The notes under the pieces are model-generated. The model was given only the letters and a program-made list of their open reading frames with translations. It did no database searches and was not told the origin of the DNA. Shown here in pieces: positions 26,008-36,900 of a stretch of DNA of 64,000 bases (positions are counted from its first letter, which is position 1; each line of letters begins with the position of its first letter). A program made the translations under genes and the position numbers. Origin of the DNA: Campylobacter rectus (GTDB lineage: Bacteria; Campylobacterota; Campylobacteria; Campylobacterales; Campylobacteraceae); contig NZ_CP012543.1 of assembly GCF_004803795.1 (NCBI RefSeq), forward strand, positions 868,001-932,000. Direction: 5' to 3'.

Positions 26008-26778
26008 ATGGCTAAAAAGTTAATCGATCCCGCCGACTGCCCCAAATGCCTACCGGGATGGCTAGCGGCGTTTGGCGACTTGATGTCGCTTTTGCTTTGC
26101 TTTTTTGTGCTGCTGCTTTCGATGAGTACTATGGACGCTAAAAAGCTAGAAGCCGCGATCGGCTCGCTTAGCGGGGCTTTGGGGATTTTAGAGAGCGGCG
26201 TAAAGCCCGATGCCGGCGCCGAGCAAAATCAAGACGACCACGCCACCTCAAACAAAGAGCGCACGGGCGTGAAGTCGAATTTCGAGCAGACCCTGCGCTC
26301 TATCAACGAGCTTTTGCACGCCAGCGGCTCGCCCGAGGTCACGTTTGAGGAGAGCGAGAGCGGATTTGTGATCAGATTGCCCGCGAATTTGCTTTTCGAC
26401 AAGGACAGCGCACGGCTACAAAACGACGATGCGTTGCTGTTTTTAAAACGTATCGCGATGGTGATAGCAAAGCTACCGCCCGACGTCGTAGCAAACGTGA
26501 TCGGACACACAGATAGCGAGCAGCCGGGGTCTGCGGAGTTTAAAGACAACTGGCAGCTATCCTCGGCTCGCGCCATCAGCGTGGTGACGGAGCTCATCAA
26601 AGACGGCGTCGATCCTAAAAAACTAACCGCATCCGCAAAGGCCGAATTTGAGCCCTTTGCGACGAATTTCACCGAGCAGGGCAGGGAGAAAAATCGCAGA
26701 GTCGAGATCCACTTCGTTTCGTTAAATTCGGACGACAAAGCTAAAACGCAAAAAAGCATACTGGACGTGCAGGAGTAA
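26008..26778 (+). CDS. motB: Flagellar motor stator protein MotB
   Basis: 256-aa partner of MotA. The single N-terminal helix carries the essential proton-binding Asp in GWLAAFGDLMSLLLCFFVLL. A Gln/Asp-rich plug and linker follows (about 55-95), then a peptidoglycan-binding OmpA-like domain (about 125-245, FVIRLPANLLFDKDSARL, then NVIGHTDSEQPGS, then NRRVEIHFVS). The fliP start follows after only 2 nt, suggesting translational coupling. Confidence 0.95.
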   Translation: MAKKLIDPADCPKCLPGWLAAFGDLMSLLLCFFVLLLSMSTMDAKKLEAAIGSLSGALGILESGVKPDAGAEQNQDDHATSNKERTGVKSNFEQTLRSINELLHASGSPEVTFEESESGFVIRLPANLLFDKDSARLQNDDALLFLKRIAMVIAKLPPDVVANVIGHTDSEQPGSAEFKDNWQLSSARAISVVTELIKDGVDPKKLTASAKAEFEPFATNFTEQGREKNRRVEIHFVSLNSDDKAKTQKSILDVQE

Positions 26779-26780
26779 AT

Positions 26781-27521
26781 TTGAAAAAACTGACGTTTTT
26801 GCTGTTTTTTATCTTTGCGGCGGTCGCGATAGGCGAGGATAACGTCACGATCCCGACCGTAAATCTCAGCCTAAGCGCGCCTACTACGCCGACCCAGCTG
26901 GTTAGCTCGCTAAACGTCCTACTCGTCCTCACCGTCCTCACGCTCGCTCCTTCGCTCGTTTTTATGATGACGAGTTTTTTGCGGCTCATTATCGTTTTTT
27001 CGTTTTTGCGACAAGCTATGGGCACGCAGCAGATGCCGCCCTCTACGGTGCTCATTAGCCTTGCGATGGTGCTTACGTTTTTTATCATGGAGCCCGTGGG
27101 CAAGCAAGCCTACGAAGCGGGCGTGCGGCCGTATCTTGGCGAGCAAATCGGCTACCAAGAGGCTTTTGAACGCGGCGTGAAGCCGTTTCGCGAGTTTATG
27201 ATAAAAAATACGCGGGAAAAAGATCTGGCGCTGTTTTTGCGCATCAGAAATATGCCAAATCCGCAAAGCTTCGACGATATCCCGCTCACGGTCGTGATGA
27301 GCGCGTTTATGATCAGCGAGATGAAAACGGCGTTTGAGATAGCCTTTTTGCTCTATCTGCCGTTTTTGGTCATCGATATGGTCGTTAGCTCCGTGCTTAT
27401 GGCGATGGGTATGATGATGCTGCCGCCGACGATGATATCCTTACCGTTTAAGCTGCTTATTTTTATACTCGTCGACGGGTGGAATTTGCTCGTTATGAAC
27501 CTCGTTAAAAGCTTTCATTAG
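26781..27521 (+). CDS. fliP: Flagellar export gate protein FliP
   Basis: 246-aa inner-membrane subunit of the flagellar type III export gate, with cleavable signal peptide (KKLTFLLFFIFAAVAIGEDN) and four helices. Family signatures APSLVFMMTSFLRLIIVFSF and LPFLVIDMVVSSVLMAMGMM are present. TTG start (TTGAAAAAACTG) directly after motB. Grouping fliP with motAB gives a small motility operon. A possible TATAAT (27534-27539) lies just past its stop and may serve the next operon. Confidence 0.94.
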   Translation: MKKLTFLLFFIFAAVAIGEDNVTIPTVNLSLSAPTTPTQLVSSLNVLLVLTVLTLAPSLVFMMTSFLRLIIVFSFLRQAMGTQQMPPSTVLISLAMVLTFFIMEPVGKQAYEAGVRPYLGEQIGYQEAFERGVKPFREFMIKNTREKDLALFLRIRNMPNPQSFDDIPLTVVMSAFMISEMKTAFEIAFLLYLPFLVIDMVVSSVLMAMGMMMLPPTMISLPFKLLIFILVDGWNLLVMNLVKSFH

Positions 27522-27658
27522 GTTTTTTGTCGCTATAATCTTAAAAAAGCTCCGCGCGCCGCTTAAATTTTTATTTTACCTGCGGTGACGGATCTCGGAC
27601 GGCGCAAACCCGCTCAAATTTAGCCCGCACCGCCCAAAGTTAAGACAAGAGGGTCTAA

Positions 27659-28975
27659 ATGAAAAAAATTTATATATTTTTGAGTTTTTGCGTTTTTTTA
27701 GGCGGCTTTGAGGTTAAATTTGACGGAAATTTACCCGAGCTGATCTCGGCCGCGCAGAGCTCAAATTTAGCTCAAATTTCAAACTACGAACCGCAAAAAG
27801 CGCAGCTGCAAAAAGATGCCGTAAAAAGTGCGTATATGCCGAGCCTCACGGTTGAGGGCGGATACAGCTTTTTAAGCGGCGACATAAACGTCCTGCGCCC
27901 GCAAAGAGCCGCTACAGCCAGGGCTATTTTGGAGCTTGCCGTTTATGACGGCGGCAAACGCGAAGCCCTGTTAAGGTCGCTTTCACACCTTAGCGCGGCC
28001 GAAATTTTAAAAAACGAGGAGTATCAAAACCTGCTCGCATTTAACGCGACTAAGCTTTATTTCAGCTTTTTGTCGCTGGGCGAGCTCGCGCTGGCAAAAG
28101 AGGGCGAGATAAACTACCTAAAAAACGCGCTAAATAGGCTGGAAAAATACTACCGCGCGGGGCTTAGCGACGAGAGCGAGTATGAAGCGATAAACGCCAG
28201 ATACGCCATGGCGCTCGCCGAACGCCTCGAGATCTCGCAAAATCAAAACGAGATAAAAAATCAAATTTATGCACTAACGGGCAGGGATATAAAGCCCGTG
28301 GCGGGCTCTAGGATCGCGCTTGCGGGTGAGGACTTCGCGCCGCAAAAAAGCGAAAAGCCGGAGCTCGAGGCGCTTAGGCTAAATTTCGCCGCGGCTTTGG
28401 AGGACGAAAAGATAACCGCGTCCGAGACGAATCCGCAAATTTTTATCAAAAATATCTACACCTTTATGCGCACGCATTACGATAGAAACTTGCTACCCGC
28501 GCAGTATCGAAGAGTACTGGAGCCCTATTTTGACGACTTTTTTAAGCCGAATTTAAACACCAACGAGCTGATTTTAGGCTTTAGCTGGAAAGCGTTTGAC
28601 TTTGGTGCAAACAAAAAGCGGCGCGAGATAAAGCGTATTAGCGCGCTGCAAGCGAAGTTAAATCTGGATCAAAAGCGATTGCAAAACGAGCTAAATTTGA
28701 CGAACATCAAAAACGACCTAAAGACGCTCGAGCAAAAGATCGCCGCAGGTAAAAGCGCTCTAAACTCGGCGCAAACCTCGCTAAATGCCGTTAGCAAAAA
28801 GTACGAGGCGGGACTGCTCGGGTACGTCGAGTTTTTAAACGCGACCGCGCAGAGCTTTAGCGCAGATAGCGCGCTGGAGCTAAGCAAGAGTAAATTTGAG
28901 ATCAAAAAGGCGGAGTATCTATATGAGCGCGGCGGCAAAATCGCCGAAAATATCGAAAAAACGGAGCGCAAATGA
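27659..28975 (+). CDS. TolC-family outer membrane efflux protein
   Basis: 438-aa outer-membrane channel of a tripartite pump, with N-terminal signal peptide (KKIYIFLSFCVFLGG). Two TolC-type halves of long helices follow (for example LALAKEGEINYLKNALNRLEK and the mirrored segment near 340-430, NSAQTSLNAVSKKYEAGLLG). First gene of a three-gene operon: its stop overlaps the adaptor start by 4 nt, and the RND pump follows. Family call is structural; substrates unknown. Confidence 0.85.
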   Translation: MKKIYIFLSFCVFLGGFEVKFDGNLPELISAAQSSNLAQISNYEPQKAQLQKDAVKSAYMPSLTVEGGYSFLSGDINVLRPQRAATARAILELAVYDGGKREALLRSLSHLSAAEILKNEEYQNLLAFNATKLYFSFLSLGELALAKEGEINYLKNALNRLEKYYRAGLSDESEYEAINARYAMALAERLEISQNQNEIKNQIYALTGRDIKPVAGSRIALAGEDFAPQKSEKPELEALRLNFAAALEDEKITASETNPQIFIKNIYTFMRTHYDRNLLPAQYRRVLEPYFDDFFKPNLNTNELILGFSWKAFDFGANKKRREIKRISALQAKLNLDQKRLQNELNLTNIKNDLKTLEQKIAAGKSALNSAQTSLNAVSKKYEAGLLGYVEFLNATAQSFSADSALELSKSKFEIKKAEYLYERGGKIAENIEKTERK

Positions 28976-30777
28976 ATAAAATTTTACTTTTTTTACTGAG
29001 TGCGGCGGTTGCGCTTTGTGCTCAGGATAGGATCTACGCGAGTTTTGACGTCGCACCCGCAAAAGACGCGCAGCTCGCGCTAAAAGCCGTCGGTATCGTA
29101 AAGAGCGTAAACGTAGAAGTCGGCTCCGCGGTAAAGCGCGGCGACGTGCTGCTCGAGCTTGAAAACGAGAGCGAAAAGCTAGCCGTAAAGCTCGCTCAAA
29201 ACGACCTAGAGAGCGCGCAGACGGCAAAAGCCCACGCAAAAAGCGTGCTGGATAAATTTAAGCTCGTTCAAAGCGTGAGCTCGAAGCAGGCTTTTGAAAA
29301 TGCGGAGTTTGATTTTAAAAACGCGGCGCTAGCCGAAAACAGAGCGTATCTGGCGCTAAATTTGGCGCAAAAGAGGCTAGGGGATACGAGGCTGCTAGCG
29401 CCTTTTGACGGGACGATCTCGGCCAAGAGTATCGAGATAGGCGAGGGCGTTGGCGGCGTAGCGCAAAAGCTGATGTCGATTTTTTCGTATCCGGACGTGA
29501 AGCTCAAGCTTAGCTTTGATGAAAAATTTAAAGACCGCGTGAAAATCGGTAGCGAATTTATCTATAAACTAGACGGCCAAATCGAAGAAAGACGCGGCGA
29601 GATCAGCCTCATCTACCCGACTATCGATACGAAAAACGGCAAAATTTACGCCGAAGTGCAGGCGCGAAATTTGACGCCGGGACTTTTTGGCGAGGGATAT
29701 ATCGTCTCTAGCGCGCAGGACTGGGGCGCAACGAGCGATAAAAAGGCCGCCGCTCCTAAAAACAAGGACGCAAATTTAGTGGATGCAAACAAAACGTCCG
29801 AGCTTAAATTCGGCAGCTCGGCCGGCGCAAAAAAGAGCGAGTTTGCCGCTGCGGACGCAAAATTTGGCGCAGAAAAAACCGGCTTCGGCGCGGCTAGGTT
29901 TTTAAATTTGACGGCACAAACGAAAAGCGGGATAAATTTGAACTCAAATTCTGCATTCGGCGTTAAATTTGGCGCCGCTATCAAAAATGCAAATTTGACG
30001 AATGAGCTTGAGAGCAAAGGCGAGCGAGTAAATTTTGCCGAGATTTTAAGCTTGCCCGAGCTTGGCTTAAATTTTACAAATTCGGCAAACCGTAGATTTA
30101 AAAAAACGAGCCGAGCGGCCTTGAGTTTAAATTTAGTTCGCCGGCCAAGCGGCGCTAATCTAAACTCGCAAGCCGAATTCTGCGCAAAGCAAAATTCGGC
30201 CGCCGTAAAAAATCCGCCGCAAAGCTTAAATTTAATCAAAAATCAAACTGCGCCGTTTGTGCCGAATTTACCGCAAATCACGGCGTCAAGCGAAAATTCG
30301 AGCTTGTTAGGGCGACAAGATTTCGCGACGAAAAAACTCGAGTTAAATTTAACCTCGCATCGGCTCGCGCAAGCCGTATTAAATTTTAGCCAAAACGCAA
30401 ATTTAATCGGTAAGCTAAATTTTCTGCGCGCCGCGTCTTTGCGCTCAAATTTGATACGGCGAGCAAATTTTATAAACGCGGCAAAGGAATTTAAAAATGA
30501 GAGCGCGGCTTTTGTCTTAAATTCGGCACAGGGGCGGGTCGGAGCGGATTTAAATTTGCAATCCAATTTTAACCCGACAAAAAAATCAGAGCCTAATTTG
30601 TCGCAAACTGCGTCTTATGGGTTAAATTCGGCTCAACGACCGAATTTTTCGCCGAACGCAAATCGAAGCAAAAAGCAAATCTCGTCGTTTGTACCAAATT
30701 TACCGCTCGTATTAGCCTTGAACGAAAATCCGAATTTGCCGCAAAGGCCCGTTTTATCAAAGGCGCGAAATGTATAA
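28972..30777 (+). CDS. RND efflux periplasmic adaptor (HlyD/MFP type) with ~345-residue low-complexity tail
   Basis: Adaptor joining the TolC-like channel to the RND pump. Residues 1-17 are a signal peptide; 30-80 form the first lipoyl half (VGIVKSVNVEVGSAVKRGDV); 80-125 a short hairpin; 130-160 the second lipoyl half (RLLAPFDGTISAKSIEIGEG); 165-250 a beta-barrel ending PGLFGEGYIVSS. A normal protein of this short type would end near 255. Instead the frame continues to 601 aa with Asn/Leu/Phe/Ser-rich sequence (NLTAQTKSGINLNSNSAF, for example) containing 18 AAATTT words between 29,761 and 30,774. The tail overlaps the pump start by 8 nt. Confidence 0.82.
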   Translation: MNKILLFLLSAAVALCAQDRIYASFDVAPAKDAQLALKAVGIVKSVNVEVGSAVKRGDVLLELENESEKLAVKLAQNDLESAQTAKAHAKSVLDKFKLVQSVSSKQAFENAEFDFKNAALAENRAYLALNLAQKRLGDTRLLAPFDGTISAKSIEIGEGVGGVAQKLMSIFSYPDVKLKLSFDEKFKDRVKIGSEFIYKLDGQIEERRGEISLIYPTIDTKNGKIYAEVQARNLTPGLFGEGYIVSSAQDWGATSDKKAAAPKNKDANLVDANKTSELKFGSSAGAKKSEFAAADAKFGAEKTGFGAARFLNLTAQTKSGINLNSNSAFGVKFGAAIKNANLTNELESKGERVNFAEILSLPELGLNFTNSANRRFKKTSRAALSLNLVRRPSGANLNSQAEFCAKQNSAAVKNPPQSLNLIKNQTAPFVPNLPQITASSENSSLLGRQDFATKKLELNLTSHRLAQAVLNFSQNANLIGKLNFLRAASLRSNLIRRANFINAAKEFKNESAAFVLNSAQGRVGADLNLQSNFNPTKKSEPNLSQTASYGLNSAQRPNFSPNANRSKKQISSFVPNLPLVLALNENPNLPQRPVLSKARNV

Positions 30778-33700
30778 GCTAGCCATAAATCGCCCGATTA
30801 CGACGCTGATGTTTTTCGTCGCGCTCGTATTTTTCGGCGCGATGTCGCTTTTTAGGATGCCGGTAAATCTCTTCCCCGAGGTCGTCATTCCGCTGGTTAA
30901 GATCACGACCTACGCGCCGGGTGATATGAGCCTCATCGAGAGCAGGGTCACCAAAAAGATCGAGGACGAGGTCTCGACGATAGATGGTATCAAAAAGATT
31001 AGGTCTTATACCTTTAACAACCTCAGCATCGTCACGGTCGAGTTTAATCTCAAGAAAAACATCGATGTCGCCGCAAACGACGTGCGCGACAAGGTCGCAA
31101 AGGCAAAGTTTGACGCCCAGCCCGAGATAGAGAAGATCAACAGCGACAGCGGCAAGGTGGCGAGCTTTTTCGTTAGCCGCAAGGATGAAAATTTAACCGC
31201 GCTTATGCAAGCGGTCAAAGACGAGGCAAAGCCGTTTTTACAGCGCGTAAAAGGCGTTGGCAAGGTCGATGACAAGGGCTTTTTGGAGCCTGAGATCAAA
31301 ATTTACCTTGATCCGTTTAAGCTCGATAAATACGCCCTAACCGCAGCCTCGGTCATAAATATAATCAAATCGCAAAATTTAAAAGCGCCGCTTGGCAAAT
31401 TGGAAAATAGCGAATTCGAGATATTTTTAAAGAGCGAATTCGACGCTAAAAGTGTGCGCGAGCTAGAGGATATCCGCCTGCAAAAGGATGTGTTTTTAAA
31501 GGACGTCGCACGCGTGGAGCTATCTCATCACGACACCGACGCAGTAGTGATGTATAACGGCAAGCGCGGAGTGCTGCTTGACGCTATAAAAGTAAGCGGA
31601 GCAAACACGATCGAGACGATAGACGCGCTAAAAGCTAAAACGGGCGAACTAGCTGCAAGGCTGGGCGAAAACTACGAAGTAGAGCGGGTTTATGAAAAGA
31701 GCGAAAGCATCCTAAAGCACATAAATCAGGTCAAATTCGACATGATGCTAGGCGTCGCGCTCACCGTCGTCATCGTCTTTTTCTTTTTGCGAAGCTTTAG
31801 CGCGACTATCATCGCCGCGCTTGCGATACCTGCTAGTATCGTGGGGACTTTTTTTATCATCGACGTTTTGGGCTTTGATCTAAACCGCCTCACGCTGCTG
31901 GCTCTCACGCTTGGGATCGGTATATTTATCGACGATGCGATCGTGGTCGTGGAAAATATCTCTAAAAAGATGCAAGAAGGCGAGAGCAATCCGCTAAAAG
32001 CGAGCTTTGAGGGCGTGCGCGAGATCGCATTTAGCGTGCTTAGCATTAGCGCGGTGCTGCTTTGCGTGTTTGTGCCGATCGCCTTTATGGAGGGCATCGT
32101 CGGGCAGTATTTTAACTCCTTCGGTATGAGCGTGAGCGGCGGTATCGTGGTGTCGTTTTTGGTTTGCATTATGCTGATACCTAGCCTGGCGGCGAGGTTT
32201 TTGAGCGAGGGCGAGAGTAAATTTTACCGCGTGACGGAGCCATTTTTTGAGGCGCTTGAGAGCGGTTACGAGCGGCTTTTGAAGCTTATTTTGAGGTTTA
32301 AAACCGCGTTTGTTATCCTCACTTTTGGCGTGCTGGCTCTTTGTATGAGCCTAGCGGGCAAGGTCGGTATGGACTTTTTGCCCGTCGAGGACGAGGGGCA
32401 GTTTGAGATATTTTTAAAGGCAAACCCGGGCATCTCGGTTGAGGCTATGAGCGCTAGAGCCGGCGAGGTCGTGCGCGCCGTAGATAGCGATCCGCGCGTC
32501 GAGTACTCCTATATGATCGCTGGTTACACGGACTCAAAGGACGCGTATAAGGCTAAAATTTACGTCCGCCTAAAGGGCTTTGAGTCGCGAAAAGAGCGCC
32601 AAACGCAGATAATGGACGAGTATAGAAAGAAGCTTAAATTTGAAGGCCTCAGCGTCAAAGTCCTGCAGATACCATACGTCGATACGGGCAGCGACAGCGA
32701 GCCGGTGCAGCTAACGATCACGGGCGATAGCCTGGAAAAGCTGGACGAAATTTTGCCTAAAGCCATAGCGATGGTGCGCGCTATCGAGGGCACGACGGAT
32801 GTTGGCAGCGATAACGAGGACAAGATAAACGAGCTGCGAATCAGCGTAAATAAAGACAAAGCCAAACGTCTAAACGTCGATCCTAGCGCGGTCGCGCAGG
32901 TGATATATGCCTCCTTTGGCCAAAACAGGCTGGGTAGCTTTGATAACGGCGACGCGCAGTACGATATGATACTGAGGTTTGACGACGAGTACCGCAGGGA
33001 CGCGCAAGCGCTGCAAAAGCTAAAGATCAAAAACGCGCGCGGCGAGAGCATAAGCCTAAGCGCGGTGGCGGAGTTTAAGACGAGCAAGACCTTTTCCGTG
33101 ATAAACCGCTTTAACAAACAGCGTCAGATCAGGATCGTTGCAAACGTGGATAACGTCCCGCTGGGCGCCGTGCAAAAGGGTATCGACGAAAATATCGGTA
33201 AAATTTTGCCCGCCGGCTTTGATTACGTTATGACGGGCTTTATCGAGATGATGAACGACACGAACGCGGCCTTCGTCTTTACGATCAGCCTTAGCGTCGT
33301 GCTTATCTATATGATCCTGGCCGCGCTTTACGAGAGTTTCGTGCTGCCTATCATCATTATGATCTCGATGCCGCTTGCCTTTGGCGGCGTGGCGGTCGGG
33401 CTGTATCTTAGCGGTAACTCCTTTAGCCTGTTCGTTATGGTCGGCGCGATCTTGCTTTTCGGTATGGTGGGTAAAAACGCGATTTTGGTCGTGGATTTCG
33501 CCAACCGATACGCAAACGAGGGCGTGGAGCTAAACGAAGCTATCGTGCGTGCTGGCGTCAAAAGACTGCGAGCGATACTGATGACTACTTTTGCGATGAT
33601 ATTTGCGATGCTACCGCTTGCGCTTAGCAGAGGCGCGGGATACGAGGGCAACTCTCCGATGGCGATCTCGGTGATCTCGGGGCTTATTAGCTCGACGCTG

Positions 33701-33790
33701 CTAACGCTGCTAGTCGTGCCTGCGCTCTTTGGTGCGGTGTATAAGATAGATAAATTCGTAAGTAAAATCTATAAAAGAGAGGAAATTTAG
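30770..33790 (+). CDS. RND multidrug efflux transporter (AcrB family)
   Basis: 1006-aa inner-membrane proton-drug antiporter. Start YKLAINRPITTLMFFVALVF gives TM1; two periplasmic porter domains follow each half. TM4 has the proton-relay pair in IGIFIDDAIVVVENI, and TM10 the matching Lys in FGMVGKNAILVVDFANRY. The length is at the short end of the family (about 1,020-1,050 in AcrB). Last gene of the operon; substrates cannot be predicted from sequence. Confidence 0.93.
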   Translation: MYKLAINRPITTLMFFVALVFFGAMSLFRMPVNLFPEVVIPLVKITTYAPGDMSLIESRVTKKIEDEVSTIDGIKKIRSYTFNNLSIVTVEFNLKKNIDVAANDVRDKVAKAKFDAQPEIEKINSDSGKVASFFVSRKDENLTALMQAVKDEAKPFLQRVKGVGKVDDKGFLEPEIKIYLDPFKLDKYALTAASVINIIKSQNLKAPLGKLENSEFEIFLKSEFDAKSVRELEDIRLQKDVFLKDVARVELSHHDTDAVVMYNGKRGVLLDAIKVSGANTIETIDALKAKTGELAARLGENYEVERVYEKSESILKHINQVKFDMMLGVALTVVIVFFFLRSFSATIIAALAIPASIVGTFFIIDVLGFDLNRLTLLALTLGIGIFIDDAIVVVENISKKMQEGESNPLKASFEGVREIAFSVLSISAVLLCVFVPIAFMEGIVGQYFNSFGMSVSGGIVVSFLVCIMLIPSLAARFLSEGESKFYRVTEPFFEALESGYERLLKLILRFKTAFVILTFGVLALCMSLAGKVGMDFLPVEDEGQFEIFLKANPGISVEAMSARAGEVVRAVDSDPRVEYSYMIAGYTDSKDAYKAKIYVRLKGFESRKERQTQIMDEYRKKLKFEGLSVKVLQIPYVDTGSDSEPVQLTITGDSLEKLDEILPKAIAMVRAIEGTTDVGSDNEDKINELRISVNKDKAKRLNVDPSAVAQVIYASFGQNRLGSFDNGDAQYDMILRFDDEYRRDAQALQKLKIKNARGESISLSAVAEFKTSKTFSVINRFNKQRQIRIVANVDNVPLGAVQKGIDENIGKILPAGFDYVMTGFIEMMNDTNAAFVFTISLSVVLIYMILAALYESFVLPIIIMISMPLAFGGVAVGLYLSGNSFSLFVMVGAILLFGMVGKNAILVVDFANRYANEGVELNEAIVRAGVKRLRAILMTTFAMIFAMLPLALSRGAGYEGNSPMAISVISGLISSTLLTLLVVPALFGAVYKIDKFVSKIYKREEI

Positions 33791-33851
33791 AGCCTAAATT
33801 CGAGTCTGTTTTCGGGCGAGACCCGTATCAAATAAACATATTAAGCGTCAA

Positions 33852-33880
33852 TTTGTAAAAATCTAAAAATCTGCTATAAT
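33852..33880 (+). promoter_or_regulatory. Extended -10 promoter of the DUF4214 protein gene
   Basis: TGCTATAAT ends at 33880, an extended -10 (TGn-TATAAT). A weak TTTGTA sits at the -35 position (33852-33857, 17 bp). It gives a leader of about 25 nt with AAGGAG before the ATG at 33911. Confidence 0.65.
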
Positions 33881-33910
33881 GCTACATAATTTTAAATTTA
33901 AGGAGACGAT

Positions 33911-36900
33911 ATGTCAATTACCAGCATCGACATCAGTGCTTTATATATCACTATGTTTAACAGAGTTCCCGAAGGCGCGGGACATAAATTTTGGTTTAAT
34001 CTCGCTAAAAAACAAGGCCTAAACACGAGCCAAGTAGCCCAGCAGATGTTAAATTCCGCCCCTGCCCAAGAGTATTTTGCGGGTAAAAACTCAAACGAAG
34101 ACTTCGTAAATCATATCTATTCGAATTTATTCGGTAAAACCATAGCCCAGGATCCTAAGGGTTCTAAATTTTGGATAGATAAGCTAAAAGAAGGCAACTC
34201 AAAAGCTTTCGTAGTATCTGAGATGTTGAAAGCCGCTATGAGCAATACCTATACCAAACCGGAAGAACTTAAAGCTCAAAAACTATTCTTAAATAAATTA
34301 AAAGCTGCCGAGATAGCTCATAAAGCTATAGAAAACGTTCCAAGCAGCGGAAGCATAACAGAAAAGATAGCAAGCTTTGCCAATATACTGAAAAATATCA
34401 AAGACACCAGCACCCCTACCCAGATAGCCCAGGTCATAAAACAAGAAGCCCTAAAAGGAAATTTGACTGTATTAAACAGTCATCAACTGGCCCAAATCAC
34501 AAAATCCATATTCCCGTCCGTAGATGCGGATGCACTACAAAAAGCTTTGGATAACACTACTGCTACTACTGATATATATGAAGAAGGAGGAAGCACTCCT
34601 ACCCCTCCGACCCCTCCTGCTCCTACTCCAAATCCTGGCGGTGGAAGCTCAGGCGGAAGCAATAACCCAAAACCTCTAACTCCGGAAGAGCAAAAACAAA
34701 AAGCAAAAGAAGAGGCCGTAAAACAAGCCGAAGAAAACCTACAAAAAGCAAAAGAAGCGGCCGAGCAAGCTAAAAAAGATGCCGATATAGCAAAAGAGAT
34801 CAAAGATGCCGTCGAACATGCGATAAATAACCACAACGGCATAAAACAATACGCCCTAAACCATATCCAAAACAAGATAGATGATCCATCTACCACCGAT
34901 AAACAAAGAGAAGCTCTGGAAAAGGCAAAAGATATAGTAAATACTTTCGGCAGAACTCTGGATGATAAGAAACTAACCGAAGTAACGGGCGAGGCCGAGG
35001 TAGCAGATAAAACAAAAGACGTAGCGGGTAAACAAAAAGATCTGGCACAAGATCAAGTAGAATACGCGAAAGCTATAGCCAAAGAGATTCCTTTATTTAA
35101 CGCTGCCCAAAAGGCATACGATGCTCAAGTAAAGGCCAAGGACGAAAAAGCTATAGCCGACTTACTACAAGCAAAGATCAACGCAGCGGCAAATATTTCA
35201 AAGGTTAAAAGCGACATAGAAACTTCATCCTTAACATACCAACAAAAAATAGCCGCCAAAGCTCAACTGGAGGTATGGACTAAGGAGCTGAATTTAAAAG
35301 ATTTGGATGCGCCAAATAACGCCCTAAAAGACAAAGCTAACGAAAATAAACAAGCCGCCGATACCAAAGCCGCCGCCGCCGCTAAAGCATATCAAGACGG
35401 CCCCGACAAAGGAGCGCTACCTGATTATACTAAAAATAAAGACGCGATCACAAACTTTTCAGCAAAAGTCGCCAAGGCTAAAGCCGCCGTCGCTAGCGCA
35501 ACGGTAGCCCTAAGAGACGCCGAAGTAAAAGCCGCTAAAGCAAATCTCGATAAAGATCCTGACAACGAAGAGCTAAAAGAAACTTGGGAAAAGGCAAAAG
35601 CCCAGCTGGAGAAAGCAAAAGCCGAGGAAAAAAGCGCAGGAGCAATGGCTAAGGCCGCAGAACTAGACGCTACCGTGCTCAAAAAAGTAGGCGACACAAA
35701 CGTATATAAGAGCGAAGACGGAAAATATACCGTGGATCTTGGCAACGATAAGGTAACCGAAGGAAAAACATTGGTAGCAAGTCACGGCGGTTCCTTGCAT
35801 GAGATAGATGAAAACTCCGCCAACCTTGGAGCTAATGCGCATGATACTAAGTCGCTGCTAAAATCAAACGACAAGGGCGGCACTGTTTATAAAAATGGAA
35901 TCGAGCAGTTTAGCTTCATCTCAAAAGACGGAAATGCCGTAGCTGCACTCGACAAAGACGGCACTAAGGGCTTTATACTAAAACCGGGCGTTAAGGCTGA
36001 CTACGATACTATGTCAAAAGCGACATTTGATGCGGGTAAGTTTGAAGCAAACGGCGCCGAGCAACAAACCTATAAAATCGAAACCGTAAAAATTCCTTTG
36101 CCTCATAATCCGGATAATCCTCAGTATAAGATAACTCAGGTCAAAGATTTGGGCGGCGCAGGAAAAGACTATGTGTTTGAAGATAGGCCTATCTTGGACG
36201 GCGCTTTGGATTTTCAGGTTAAAGATATGGGTGTCGTGAAGGTTCCCGTTATAAACGGCAAGATATATGCGGGAAAGATAAACGAATACGATATCGACAC
36301 CGATGCTAACAACATTCTAAAAAGCATAACAAAAACAGGAACGAAAGAAGCTTATAACTTCGATGCCGACGGAAAAGTCGAAAGCATTCAAAAAGGTGAT
36401 TTTACCTATACTCTAAAAGAGGACGGACATAAGACCTTAGCCGAGGCTGTTGGTTTAGCTGCTGCCGGAGCTCAAGACGCTCTAAACAAAGCGAGTTCGT
36501 CCGTCGTGTACAATATAGTGGGACATAGTTACAAGCTTAAAGATGGAAAAGTAGAAAAAATAGATCTAAAAAACGGCACAGAGCTAACGGTCAAAGCTCC
36601 TGCCGACTTTGTTCCAAATATTGATACTTTACGAAATATGGAAATATCAAAAATGAAATTTGCAGATACCCCTGCGGAATTTACGCTTACCGATAATCCT
36701 CCATACGGCTCGGCTCAACTTTATGAAAAGGTTGCCGGTAAATTTTTATTAAAATATGAAAATCAATATAAAAATAGCGTATATGAGGACGGCACTCATA
36801 AATTTACCGTCACGGATGCAGGAGAAAACAAATACACCCTCACCGAAACAAAAGACGGCGAGAAGGTATCCGAAGAAAAACTCGAAAACGGCATACTAAA

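Noticed and set aside
27534-27539. TATAAT upstream of the TolC-RND operon as a promoter
   Set aside because: No acceptable -35 or TG extension, and 120 nt from the start; left as a possibility only.
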